Source of the DNA: Verrucomicrobiota bacterium
GTDB lineage: Bacteria > Verrucomicrobiota > Verrucomicrobiae > Limisphaerales > UBA11358
Direction: 5' to 3'
Assembly: GCA_014860005.1 (NCBI GenBank)
Contig: JACZKP010000065.1
Span: 104,677 to 168,676 of the forward strand
Length of the DNA: 64,000 nt
Part shown: in pieces, positions 25,311 through 33,182 of the stretch
Layout: every line of letters begins with the position of its first letter
Position numbering within the stretch: position 1 is the first letter of the stretch
The notes under the pieces: generated by a model
The model's database searches: none
What the model saw: only the letters and a program-made list of their open reading frames with translations
Told to the model about the DNA's origin: nothing
Translations under genes and position numbers: made by a program

Positions 25311-27350
25311 TCACGCCATTTTCGGCGCCAGTTGGCCGGCGGCTTCGTGACGGGAACTGCCGCTGCCGCCGTCGCCGGGGACATCCGGTGCCGGATGGAA
25401 ATGCTCCAGTTCCTCGCCTTTGCGCACGAGGCGGGCGCTGTTGAAGATGACAATGAGCGAACCCACGTTGTGCAGAATGGCCGCGACAATCGGGCCCACG
25501 TAACCAAACGCTGCCGCCGTCAAACCGACGACGATGAACAGCACACCGAACAGGAAATTCTGATTGATGACCGCGCGCGTGCTGCGCGAGAGCTTTACCA
25601 GGAACGGCAGCCGGCGAAGATCGTTGTTCATCAGCGCAATCGTCGCGCTGTGGATGGCCACTTCGCTGCCCGCCGCGCCCATGGCGATGCCGATATCGCC
25701 CGCTGCCAGCGCCGGGGCATCATTCACACCGTCGCCCACCACGGCCACGCGGTAGCCCTTGCTCTTGATTGCGCGCACGAAGTCCACCTTGTTTTGCGGC
25801 AGACATTCGCCCCGCGCCTCTTCGCAGCCGATCTCCTGTGCCACGCGTGTGGCCACGGGCTGGCGATCGCCGGAAACCATCGCCACCCGACGCACGCCGG
25901 CTTCTCTCAACTCTGCCAAGGATTCCTTCGCCTCGGCACGGGTGGCGTCCTGCAAACCCACCCAGCCAATGCACTTCCCCTCGCGCGCCACGAAGATCAA
26001 ACTCCAACCCTCGGTTTCGTTGAGGTCCACCGATTGCTCAAAGCCACTGTCCACGCCGTTATCCTTGAGCCATTGCGCGCGGCCTACGAGAATTTTGGCG
26101 CCGTTGACTTCAGCCTTCACCCCGCGTCCGGCGGTTTCGGCAAAATTCTGCGGCTCGGCCAGCGGCACACTGGCTTCGGTGGCAAGCTGCGTCAGCGCCT
26201 TGGCCGTGGGATGGTTGCTGTAGCGCTCGGCGGAGGCGGCCAGGAGGAGGAGTTCCGCAGGTTTGGTTTCGCCCAGAGGCGCTAGGCGGCTGACGGCGAG
26301 TTCGCCGGTCGTAAGCGTGCCGGTCTTGTCGAAGACAAACGCGTTGATCTTCGCCGCAAGTTCGATGTCGGCGACGTTCTTGATCAGAATCCCCAGTCGT
26401 GCGGCGGCGGACAGCGCGGCAACCATCGCCGTGGGCGTAGCCAAAATGAACGCGCACGGGCACGAGACGACGAGCACCGCGATGACGCGATCCAGATCGC
26501 GGGTGAACGCCCACACCAACGCGCCAATCACCAGCACCAGCGGTGTGTAAAAGCCCATGTACTGGTCCACGATCTTCATGATCGGGAGCTTGGTTTTTTC
26601 GGCGGCCAGAATCAGTTCGCGGACGCGGCCCAGCGTGGTGTCCGTGCCGGCGCGCGAGACTTTGATTTCGAGCACGCCGGTAAGATTCTGCGTGCCGGCA
26701 AAAACATCGTCGCCGGGCTTCTTGTCCACGGGCAGCGATTCGCCGGTGATGGTGGCTTGATTGAATGAGCCTTGCCCGCTCACGATCACGCCGTCAGCGG
26801 CCACATTGTCGCCGGGCCGGATGCGGATCACGTCGCCCACTGCGAGTTCGCTGGCGGGAATTTCCTCCTCCGACTTGTCGGCTTTGAGCCGCCGCGCCTT
26901 GGTGGGCGTCAGCTTGATGAGCGATTCAATCGAAGCGCGCGCGCCCTCGGCAGTGCGGGTTTCGATGATTTCACCCAGGAGCATGAAGAATGCGACCACG
27001 CCGGCGGTCTTGTAATCGCCGGAAGCAAACGCCGCGAGTACGGCGATGGCGACGAGTTCATTGATGCTCAGATGGCCGCGCTTCAAATCCTTGATCGCAA
27101 CGATGATGATGGGAATGCCCAGGATGATGGCGCCGATCATCGCGCTGGCGCTGGCAACGGTGTGGGCGTTGCTGAACAGCCAGTCCACGAGAAAGGAATT
27201 GATGACAAACACCACGCCCAGGAGGGTCTGCCACAGGCGCACGGGAGCGTGCTCATGATCGTGCCCGCAACCGCACTCTGGCCCGTGGTCGTGGTCGTGG
27301 TCGTGGCGGTGGTCGTGCTCCTGCTGGCTCAGTAGAGAGGTAACTTGCAT
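25311..27350 (-). CDS. Heavy-metal translocating P1B-type ATPase with His-rich N-terminus
   Basis: 679 residues. The N-terminus has a His/Asp-rich tract (HDHRHDHDHDHG-like, residues 12-34) with GCGHDH in place of a normal HMA domain, which suits zinc or similar metals. Core motifs: ion-binding SCPCAFILATP, phosphorylation DKTGTLT, HP element SNHPTAKAL, and hinge GDGVNDAPAL followed by GIAMG. Membrane segments occur in the P1B arrangement. It should export Zn, Cd or Co (CadA/ZntA-like) and perhaps serves the SPFH proteins encoded upstream. Exact metal is inference. Confidence 0.92.
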   Translation of the reverse strand: MQVTSLLSQQEHDHRHDHDHDHGPECGCGHDHEHAPVRLWQTLLGVVFVINSFLVDWLFSNAHTVASASAMIGAIILGIPIIIVAIKDLKRGHLSINELVAIAVLAAFASGDYKTAGVVAFFMLLGEIIETRTAEGARASIESLIKLTPTKARRLKADKSEEEIPASELAVGDVIRIRPGDNVAADGVIVSGQGSFNQATITGESLPVDKKPGDDVFAGTQNLTGVLEIKVSRAGTDTTLGRVRELILAAEKTKLPIMKIVDQYMGFYTPLVLVIGALVWAFTRDLDRVIAVLVVSCPCAFILATPTAMVAALSAAARLGILIKNVADIELAAKINAFVFDKTGTLTTGELAVSRLAPLGETKPAELLLLAASAERYSNHPTAKALTQLATEASVPLAEPQNFAETAGRGVKAEVNGAKILVGRAQWLKDNGVDSGFEQSVDLNETEGWSLIFVAREGKCIGWVGLQDATRAEAKESLAELREAGVRRVAMVSGDRQPVATRVAQEIGCEEARGECLPQNKVDFVRAIKSKGYRVAVVGDGVNDAPALAAGDIGIAMGAAGSEVAIHSATIALMNNDLRRLPFLVKLSRSTRAVINQNFLFGVLFIVVGLTAAAFGYVGPIVAAILHNVGSLIVIFNSARLVRKGEELEHFHPAPDVPGDGGSGSSRHEAAGQLAPKMA

Positions 27351-27370
27351 GTTCGGACGGCGTTAAGGCG

Positions 27371-28492
27371 TTATCGGCCGGGCTGGCCCGGCGTTTCGGT
27401 TTTCGGTTTCGGCGGTTCGCGATTCAACAATAACCGCAGTTCGCGCGATTGGCCATCGGCGCGGTCCGGCACATAAATTCTTTCGGAGACATTGGTGAGG
27501 ACGCGGCCCATCGCCTGCACCAGATGTTGTTCCACAAACAGGTCGGGACTGGCTTCGTATTTGGCCAGTAAATCCTTGAAGACCGTGGCGTCCGCCTCGA
27601 CGCGCTGCACGAGCCGGTTGCGGTCGGACTCGGCGATGTTGATCTTGCCCGCCGCGTCGGCACTGGCCCGGCTGAGGGTCTGGTTCTCGTAAGCCCGGGC
27701 CTCGTTCAACAGCTTGCTACGGTTCTGGCCGGCGTTGATGACGTTGTCAAACGCCTGCTTTAACTGGCGCGGCGACCGGCTCTGCACCGAACACTGTTCC
27801 ACTGCGACCCCGAGTTTCTGGGCTTCGATAAGCTGGATGACGCGGCGGCGAACGGCGTCCTGAAAACCGATTACATCGCGGGTAAGGATGTCGTCCACCT
27901 TGAAATGAGCGGCGGTATGCAGCAGCGCGTTGTTCAAGACGTTTTGCACGGAGTTGGACGTGCCGGCCAGGCCAAGTGGCGCATTCGGGCTGCCGGCGAA
28001 ACCAAACACACAACGAATCGGGTCCTCCACCCGATAAGATAAAGTGACGCGGATATGAACGATGTTGCCGTCCGCCGTCAGCGCGTAACCGTCAATCGCC
28101 GGGTTCAAGGAAAGACCCGGCGGCGGTTCGGTGTTGGTAAGTTCCTGTTCCAGAGTGGTGGCGTACCAACCGACCGTGGAGGTGACCTGTTGAATTTCGG
28201 TGATCGGGATTTTGATGACCTCGTCAATGGGATAAGGCCACGCCCAGTGCGCCCCGGCGTCGAGCAGCGCACGGTCGCCCTCGCCCAGCGGTTTGCCGAA
28301 ACGCAGAATGATGGCCTTCTCCTGCGGCCCCACGGTGAAGAAGCCGGAGAACAGGAACACGGCCAGCAGCACCACCATGACCACCTTGACGATGGCAAAA
28401 CTGCTGCGCAACGCCTCGGCCAGCGCCTGCGAGCCGCTGTCCACCACCGTCGTGGCCGGCTCGGGATGGGAATGTTCGTGGTCGTTGCTCAT
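27371..28492 (-). CDS. hflK: SPFH/Band 7 protein, HflK type
   Basis: 373 residues. A His-rich start (MSNDHEHSHPEP), one membrane segment at about 35-57 (VVMVVLLAVFLFSGFF), then the SPFH domain with FTVGPQEKAIILRFG and VTLSYRVEDPIRCVF, and a C-terminal helical region (about 250-340). HflK and HflC form a membrane complex that surrounds the FtsH protease and modulates its turnover of membrane proteins. It is followed upstream by HflC at 6 bp and downstream by the metal ATPase. The name rests on order, anchor and domain layout; FtsH is not in the window. Confidence 0.8.
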   Translation of the reverse strand: MSNDHEHSHPEPATTVVDSGSQALAEALRSSFAIVKVVMVVLLAVFLFSGFFTVGPQEKAIILRFGKPLGEGDRALLDAGAHWAWPYPIDEVIKIPITEIQQVTSTVGWYATTLEQELTNTEPPPGLSLNPAIDGYALTADGNIVHIRVTLSYRVEDPIRCVFGFAGSPNAPLGLAGTSNSVQNVLNNALLHTAAHFKVDDILTRDVIGFQDAVRRRVIQLIEAQKLGVAVEQCSVQSRSPRQLKQAFDNVINAGQNRSKLLNEARAYENQTLSRASADAAGKINIAESDRNRLVQRVEADATVFKDLLAKYEASPDLFVEQHLVQAMGRVLTNVSERIYVPDRADGQSRELRLLLNREPPKPKTETPGQPGR

Positions 28493-28498
28493 GCCGGT

Positions 28499-29404
28499 TT
28501 ACTTGCTTACGCGATTGGTGCCAAAGCCCTGGAACAAATCGAACGGCGGCGTGCGCTGGTCGAAAATCAGCGTCGTACGTTCCTTGAGGGATTGCTCCAG
28601 CGCATCCACCCGCAAGAGGAACTTGGCCAGTTCGGGGTTCTTCTGGAAAACCGGCAACGACTCCGCCGCCGCCGCTTCGCCCTGGCCGCGGATGCGCGTG
28701 GCCTCGCCCTCGGCGTTGGCCAGCATGACCGCCGCTTTGCGATCCGCCGCCGAACGAATTTTCTGAGCTTCTGCCTCGCCTTGGGATTGCAGGTCATCGG
28801 CGAGCAGTTTGCGCTCGGAGGTCATGCGGTCGAACACGGTTTGCGTGACACTCTCGGGCAACCCGAGCTTTTTGATGCCGAGAAACTCGATCTCGATGCC
28901 GTAGTTGCTGAGTTCGAGTTGGGATTGGACGCGGGCCTTGATCTGGTTTTCGATCTCGTCAAATTTCATCTGCGACGGGTCCGCGCTGACAAAATCAGAG
29001 AGGTTGTGCTTGCCCACAATGCCGCTTTTCTCATGGCGCACGATGCTTTCGAGCATGCGTTCGGCTTCGGTGATGGAGCCGCCGGCAAATTTGGGGAAAA
29101 ACACCGCCGGGTCGGTGATACGCCAGCCGAGATAGACCAGCGTATTTAAATTGATGCCGTCGGCCGTCAGGTCCTCGGTGAATTTGTCCTCGAAGGTCTG
29201 GATGCGTTGATCGAACTTGTAAACCTTCTGGATCGGCCACGGCAGTTTCAGATAGGCCCCCGGCTTGTCAATGGAACGGGTGGGGTTGCCGAAGGTGGTA
29301 ACGACGGCGACTTCCGACTGGCGCACCTGGAACATGAACAGCAGCAGCACGAAGATCAGAATCAGCGCCGCTCCGACGATTATAGTAAGCGAATTGCGTT
29401 TCAT
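28499..29404 (-). CDS. hflC: SPFH/Band 7 protein, HflC type
   Basis: 301 residues. A short cytoplasmic start and a membrane segment (LTIIVGAALILIFVLLLFMF) precede the SPFH domain with VRQSEVAVVTTFGNPTRSI, GAYLKLPWPIQKVYKFDQRI and the GEAEAQKIRSAADRKAAVML helix typical of HflC. It is the usual partner of HflK. The gene is only 6 bp from the HflK gene. In this cluster a third SPFH protein is encoded upstream. Confidence 0.85.
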   Translation of the reverse strand: MKRNSLTIIVGAALILIFVLLLFMFQVRQSEVAVVTTFGNPTRSIDKPGAYLKLPWPIQKVYKFDQRIQTFEDKFTEDLTADGINLNTLVYLGWRITDPAVFFPKFAGGSITEAERMLESIVRHEKSGIVGKHNLSDFVSADPSQMKFDEIENQIKARVQSQLELSNYGIEIEFLGIKKLGLPESVTQTVFDRMTSERKLLADDLQSQGEAEAQKIRSAADRKAAVMLANAEGEATRIRGQGEAAAAESLPVFQKNPELAKFLLRVDALEQSLKERTTLIFDQRTPPFDLFQGFGTNRVSK

Positions 29405-29445
29405 GGCTGGGAGAACCGGGTGGAATGAGGGGTTGCTGGCGTCTT

Positions 29446-29506
29446 GCCCCGTGAGGTGGCAGACGCTGACTCGGCGGCGGGCGTCCCCGGACTTATCTCA
29501 CGGGGC
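29446..29506. repeat. Inverted repeat between SPFH genes
   Basis: GCCCCGTGAG at 29446-29455 pairs exactly with CTCACGGGGC at 29497-29506, a 10-bp stem with a 41-base loop, in the 174-bp gap between the third SPFH gene and hflC. It might be a transcript-stabilising or attenuating hairpin that sets the expression of the downstream genes; there is no T-run for termination. Confidence 0.4.
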
Positions 29507-29578
29507 GAGGGGAGTTCCATTGAGCGACATTCCCAGGCTGCGGCGTTGACGAACTCAGATTCTTTGTAGCTTTTCATC

Positions 29579-31483
29579 TTAGTTTTGCGTCTTGGGCGGC
29601 GGGACAGTCAATCGCAACAAATCCTCGCCGATCTTGTCTTGCAGATCGAAAACGATCACATCCTGCGTGTTGGTGGTGAGCAGGACGTATTTGCGCGCCT
29701 TGGCGGTGGCGCGGGCAAAATTCTCGAAGTAAACGCGCTCCTGATACACCGACGGCGCGGCGTTGAACGCGGGAATCTGGTTCGTGAAGGCCGCCGCCCG
29801 TGACAAAGCCGCCACTTCCAGGCGGGTGCGCTGCGCTTCCGCGTTGTTCGTGATCGAAAACGATTGCGCGCCGGCCAGTGCGTTGGTGCGGATGCTGTCC
29901 GCCTCTGCGGCGAGAATCTTCGCCTGCTTCTGGTGGATGGCGCCCACGACTTTTTCGTATTCGGGCGCGACCTTGACGGGCGGGTGAATCCCCTGCAAAC
30001 CGACGAACAGAATGTTGGCCCCCAGTTTGTAGGCATTGGCCGCGGCCTGAATGCGGTCGCGCAACGTCTGCGCCGCTTCGAGGCGCGTGTGCGACATGAT
30101 TTCGTTCAGGTCGGCGCTGACCAGATGCCGCACCACTTCACGCGTGGCAATCTGGTGCAGCAGGTTGGAGGCATCCTTGTGGTTGTAGGCCCAAGCCGGC
30201 AGATCGCGGATTTGAAATTGCACCGGGATGTTTACCGAGAGCAGGCTGACCGGGGGCGCCCTGCGTTCGCCGGGCCGACTCGTGTCCTCGATCGTCGGTT
30301 GTTCGCGATTAGCCACCAGAAAGTTGTCTTCCTTGCCGTGGCCGACGGTCCATAGGATGGTCTTGCTTTCGACATGCGTGCCGCCATGCCCATCGCCGTC
30401 ACCCTCCGGCGCGAAACCGACATACAACGTCTGGACCTGATCGGTGTGGTACCGATAAACCTTGTCCACCGGCCAAGGCCACTTGAGATGCAGACCCGGC
30501 TGAAGGATCGGGCGGCTCTCCACTGGCCGGCCAAACCTCTCCAGCAAAGCCTGTTCGCCCGCTTCAATGGCCACGAAGCAACTTGAAAGCAACAACACGC
30601 CCAGTTGCAGGAGAATCAGCCAGCCCAGGGCTTTTTCAAAAAAGCGGTAAAACCAGGTTTCCGAAACTTTGAATCCAAACTGGTAATCCAGCGCCTGCGC
30701 CGCCGTGGTGATCAGACCTTCGGGCTGCCCGAGCAAACCCACCAGCCGGCTCTCGTAGAGCGGACGCACGACCTTGCCCTTTACCCGAGGGCGGTAGATT
30801 TCGAGAATCAACGTCACGAGCGTCTCCAGCGCAATCAACCCCAAGACCACGCACAACCCCTGCGCCACGTAGAAGTCCGCGCGCGGAAACTCTGCTTTCA
30901 CCGCGGCTATGCCCGCCGCCGTCGCAAAACAAAGATAAGCCCCGAGCAGCAAATAACTCGCGCCCGGCCGGAGCAGGCGATGGTTCTCCAGGCGTGCAAT
31001 GGTCACGGAGAAACGCCCCAACAGGAAGAACAAGAGCGCAAAAAGACTGAACAGCGACATCGCCACCGTCGAGTGCGACGCCTTCACGTCCGGGGTCGCG
31101 TCAGCCAGCCATCGCCATAAAAAATACGCGCTGCCGGCCTGGAGCATAAACAATAACACCGTGAAACCCGGCACGAAAAAGCGCTCGAACTGTTCGCGGG
31201 AACGTTGCGCGGGGAAGATTTCAGCGTCCTTGGACTCAAACAAAGTGGAACTGCCCTTCGAGCGGGCCATTTCCTCCAACTCAAATTTTTCCAGCCGATC
31301 ACGCTCTTCGAGCCGCATCTGAAACCAGCTTACAAATGCGACCAGCACGCCAAAGCCGACAAACACGACGCTGATCTGGCCGGCGAGGGAGCCGGCATAC
31401 CGGGCCACGGCAAAGCCGGCCACACTCACGCCCAACAGCGCGAGCAGATTGACCAGTCCGTTCTTTTGAATGTTGCGATCCAT
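29579..31483 (-). CDS. Third SPFH/Band 7 protein with multi-span N-terminal half
   Basis: 634 residues. The N-terminal 300 residues hold about six membrane segments (e.g. FVPGFTVLLFMLQAGSAYFL, LFALLFFLLGRF, GLCVVLGLIALETLVTLILE), which HflK and HflC lack. The SPFH domain begins near 315 (IEAGEQALLERFGRPVESR, LQPGLHLKWPWPVDKVYRYH) and runs to about 500, followed by an Ala/Glu/Gln-rich helical tail. This layout suggests an SPFH protein fused to its own membrane platform. It lies first of the three SPFH genes and 40 bp after the ABC permease gene. Confidence 0.82.
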   Translation of the reverse strand: MDRNIQKNGLVNLLALLGVSVAGFAVARYAGSLAGQISVVFVGFGVLVAFVSWFQMRLEERDRLEKFELEEMARSKGSSTLFESKDAEIFPAQRSREQFERFFVPGFTVLLFMLQAGSAYFLWRWLADATPDVKASHSTVAMSLFSLFALLFFLLGRFSVTIARLENHRLLRPGASYLLLGAYLCFATAAGIAAVKAEFPRADFYVAQGLCVVLGLIALETLVTLILEIYRPRVKGKVVRPLYESRLVGLLGQPEGLITTAAQALDYQFGFKVSETWFYRFFEKALGWLILLQLGVLLLSSCFVAIEAGEQALLERFGRPVESRPILQPGLHLKWPWPVDKVYRYHTDQVQTLYVGFAPEGDGDGHGGTHVESKTILWTVGHGKEDNFLVANREQPTIEDTSRPGERRAPPVSLLSVNIPVQFQIRDLPAWAYNHKDASNLLHQIATREVVRHLVSADLNEIMSHTRLEAAQTLRDRIQAAANAYKLGANILFVGLQGIHPPVKVAPEYEKVVGAIHQKQAKILAAEADSIRTNALAGAQSFSITNNAEAQRTRLEVAALSRAAAFTNQIPAFNAAPSVYQERVYFENFARATAKARKYVLLTTNTQDVIVFDLQDKIGEDLLRLTVPPPKTQN

Positions 31484-31523
31484 TAAAAACCAGGTTTGTG
31501 GGCGGTTGTTCCGGCAAGCCGGC

Positions 31524-32486
31524 TCAACTTAATTCCCGTTCCTCAAACATCGTCACTGCCAGCGCCATCACCGCACCGACATAGCACGCGGCATACGCGA
31601 GCGCCTTGCCCACATAGCCCCAGTGGAACGTGCTTTTGCCAGTATCGAGAGCATCCGCGAGCCAGAAATTTTGCCAGTTCGGTATCACGGTGTAAAGCAC
31701 CGTTGCCCACCATGAGCCTTGGTCCGCGGGCCGTCCGAACAGATAATCCGACATCAACCCCACGAGGAAAAACGCCGAACAGATGGCCAGGGTGGGAATC
31801 ATGTCGAGCCGGGTGGAACACGCCAGCGCCAGCGCCGCCAGAATCCACAGGGCGAACAAAATCAAGATCGCCGCCGGGATCAGCCGCCAGTCCACCTTGG
31901 CCGCTTCATTCAGGCTGACCCGCTGCTGGGTGAACTGGAAAATGACAAAAGCCGCCACCGTGACCATCACCAGCAGGGAAAACACCGCGTCGCTCACAAA
32001 GGGCCGGCGGAGGAAGAAATTACTGAAACCTCCCAGCAAATACGCCAGCGCCACCCCGCCGAAGAATATGCCAAGCGCGGCCAGGTCTGTGCCGCCATAG
32101 GCGTCAAATGCCATCCGGCTGGCGACGAGTGCCGCCACGAGATTGACATACGTCAGCAACGTCAGCGCCGCCATCAAGCCGAGATACTTCGCCAGCAGAA
32201 ACTGCGCGCGGCCGACGGGCTTGGACAGGACCGCGAGCGCCGTGCCGGTGCGGATTTCCCGCGCCAGTGAAGCTGACGCGCTCAAAACCGCGCCCAGCAG
32301 CCCCGCCAGCAACATCACCGCCAGCGTGCTGTTCTTCACCAGCTTGGGTTCGTCGCCAAAGGCGAAGTAGTAGGGCGTGGCCAGAAACACAGAGAAGAGC
32401 GAAGAAGCGGTCATCAACAGCAGGAACACCGGCTGCCGCACCAGCTCCATGAAGGCGTTGGTGGAAATTGTTACGAATTGTCGCAT
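31524..32486 (-). CDS. ABC transporter permease (ABC-2 type)
   Basis: 320 residues with about six to eight hydrophobic segments (VFLLLMTASSLFSVFLATPY, LAVMLLAGLLGAVLSASASLA, VALAYLLGGFSNFFL, AAILILFALWILAALALA). The cytoplasmic loop LAREIRTGTALAVLSKPVGRAQFLLAKYLG is the coupling element of ABC-2 permeases, matching gliding/copper-type (NosY/GldF-like) proteins. It stands first in the long minus-strand run that contains one ABC ATPase; either both permeases share that ATPase or an ATPase lies elsewhere. Confidence 0.85.
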   Translation of the reverse strand: MRQFVTISTNAFMELVRQPVFLLLMTASSLFSVFLATPYYFAFGDEPKLVKNSTLAVMLLAGLLGAVLSASASLAREIRTGTALAVLSKPVGRAQFLLAKYLGLMAALTLLTYVNLVAALVASRMAFDAYGGTDLAALGIFFGGVALAYLLGGFSNFFLRRPFVSDAVFSLLVMVTVAAFVIFQFTQQRVSLNEAAKVDWRLIPAAILILFALWILAALALACSTRLDMIPTLAICSAFFLVGLMSDYLFGRPADQGSWWATVLYTVIPNWQNFWLADALDTGKSTFHWGYVGKALAYAACYVGAVMALAVTMFEERELS

Positions 32487-32661
32487 CTACCGTTTTGGTG
32501 TCGCACTTTCAAACCAGCGTAAGAATCATGGGTCTGCTTGTAAACCGCTATTCCGTCACCCAGCCTCCAGCAGGCACCCTCACGCTGGCCGCATCGGTTC
32601 TTTTCGCGCCCATAGTGCGCCGGGCCGGCTCAGTTGGGAACTGTGCGTTTGAACGCACACC

Positions 32662-32775
32662 CTTTGGCACATCATCGTCAAGGACAGTTATTGGCGCTGG
32701 CCCGAACGCAACCTCGCCGGCAACGCCATTGACTTCCACGTCCAAGTCCTGGGCCTGTCCTTCCACGACGCCATG
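32662..32775 (+). pseudogene. Possible CHC2/primase-like fragment
   Basis: On the plus strand the stretch reads LWHIIVKDSYWRWPERN then AGNAIDFHVQVLGLSFHDAM. The pattern GNAIDF...VLGLSFHDAM is like the zinc-finger end of primase-like (CHC2/DUF3991) proteins found on mobile elements. No start codon or further domain is present and the frame continues into unrelated sequence, so at most this is a remnant. Confidence 0.3.
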
Positions 32776-32781
32776 CACCCA

Positions 32782-32972
32782 TCCACCCGCGCCTTGCAAA
32801 CTGCCGCTCAGGTCATTCCCCCGCGTGTAGCTGATGGTGTTGACCGGGATGTTGGTCGAAACCTGCGGCTGGGAATGCCGTTCCGCACCACTTCGTTGCT
32901 CAGCAACCACGCGCTGCCGGTCCATTGGTGCTGTTGCAGCACCCGCTTCTGCCGGAAGGCGTCATACTTCAT
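32782..32972 (-). pseudogene. Fragment of an RHS-repeat core protein
   Basis: Two frames together give the RHS core pattern: MKYDAFRQKRVLQQHQWTGS then AWLLSNEV in one frame (32972 downward), and YTRGNDLSGSLQGAGG in another (ending at 32782). In intact RHS proteins these two pieces are adjacent, so a frameshift and some loss separate them. No start, toxin tip or export signal remains. It lies in a 700-bp gap between the ABC permease and the PAS kinase. Confidence 0.55.
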
Positions 32973-33182
32973 GGCCTCCCGGCAGGAAGCCGGTGAGTTC
33001 GCCGAATCGCTTGGTGGCCGTCCGCAAGGACTCGATGGCGTCGGCAAGCGAGCCGGGGCGCAGGCCGTCGCCGATGATGACGATGATGATTCAATTCAAC
33101 CGGGGCAAAACGTTGCAAATTCAACTCGCGTTAAAATTCCCGGCGAACCCGGTCAAAGGTTGATGGCCAAAATCATCCGCGC

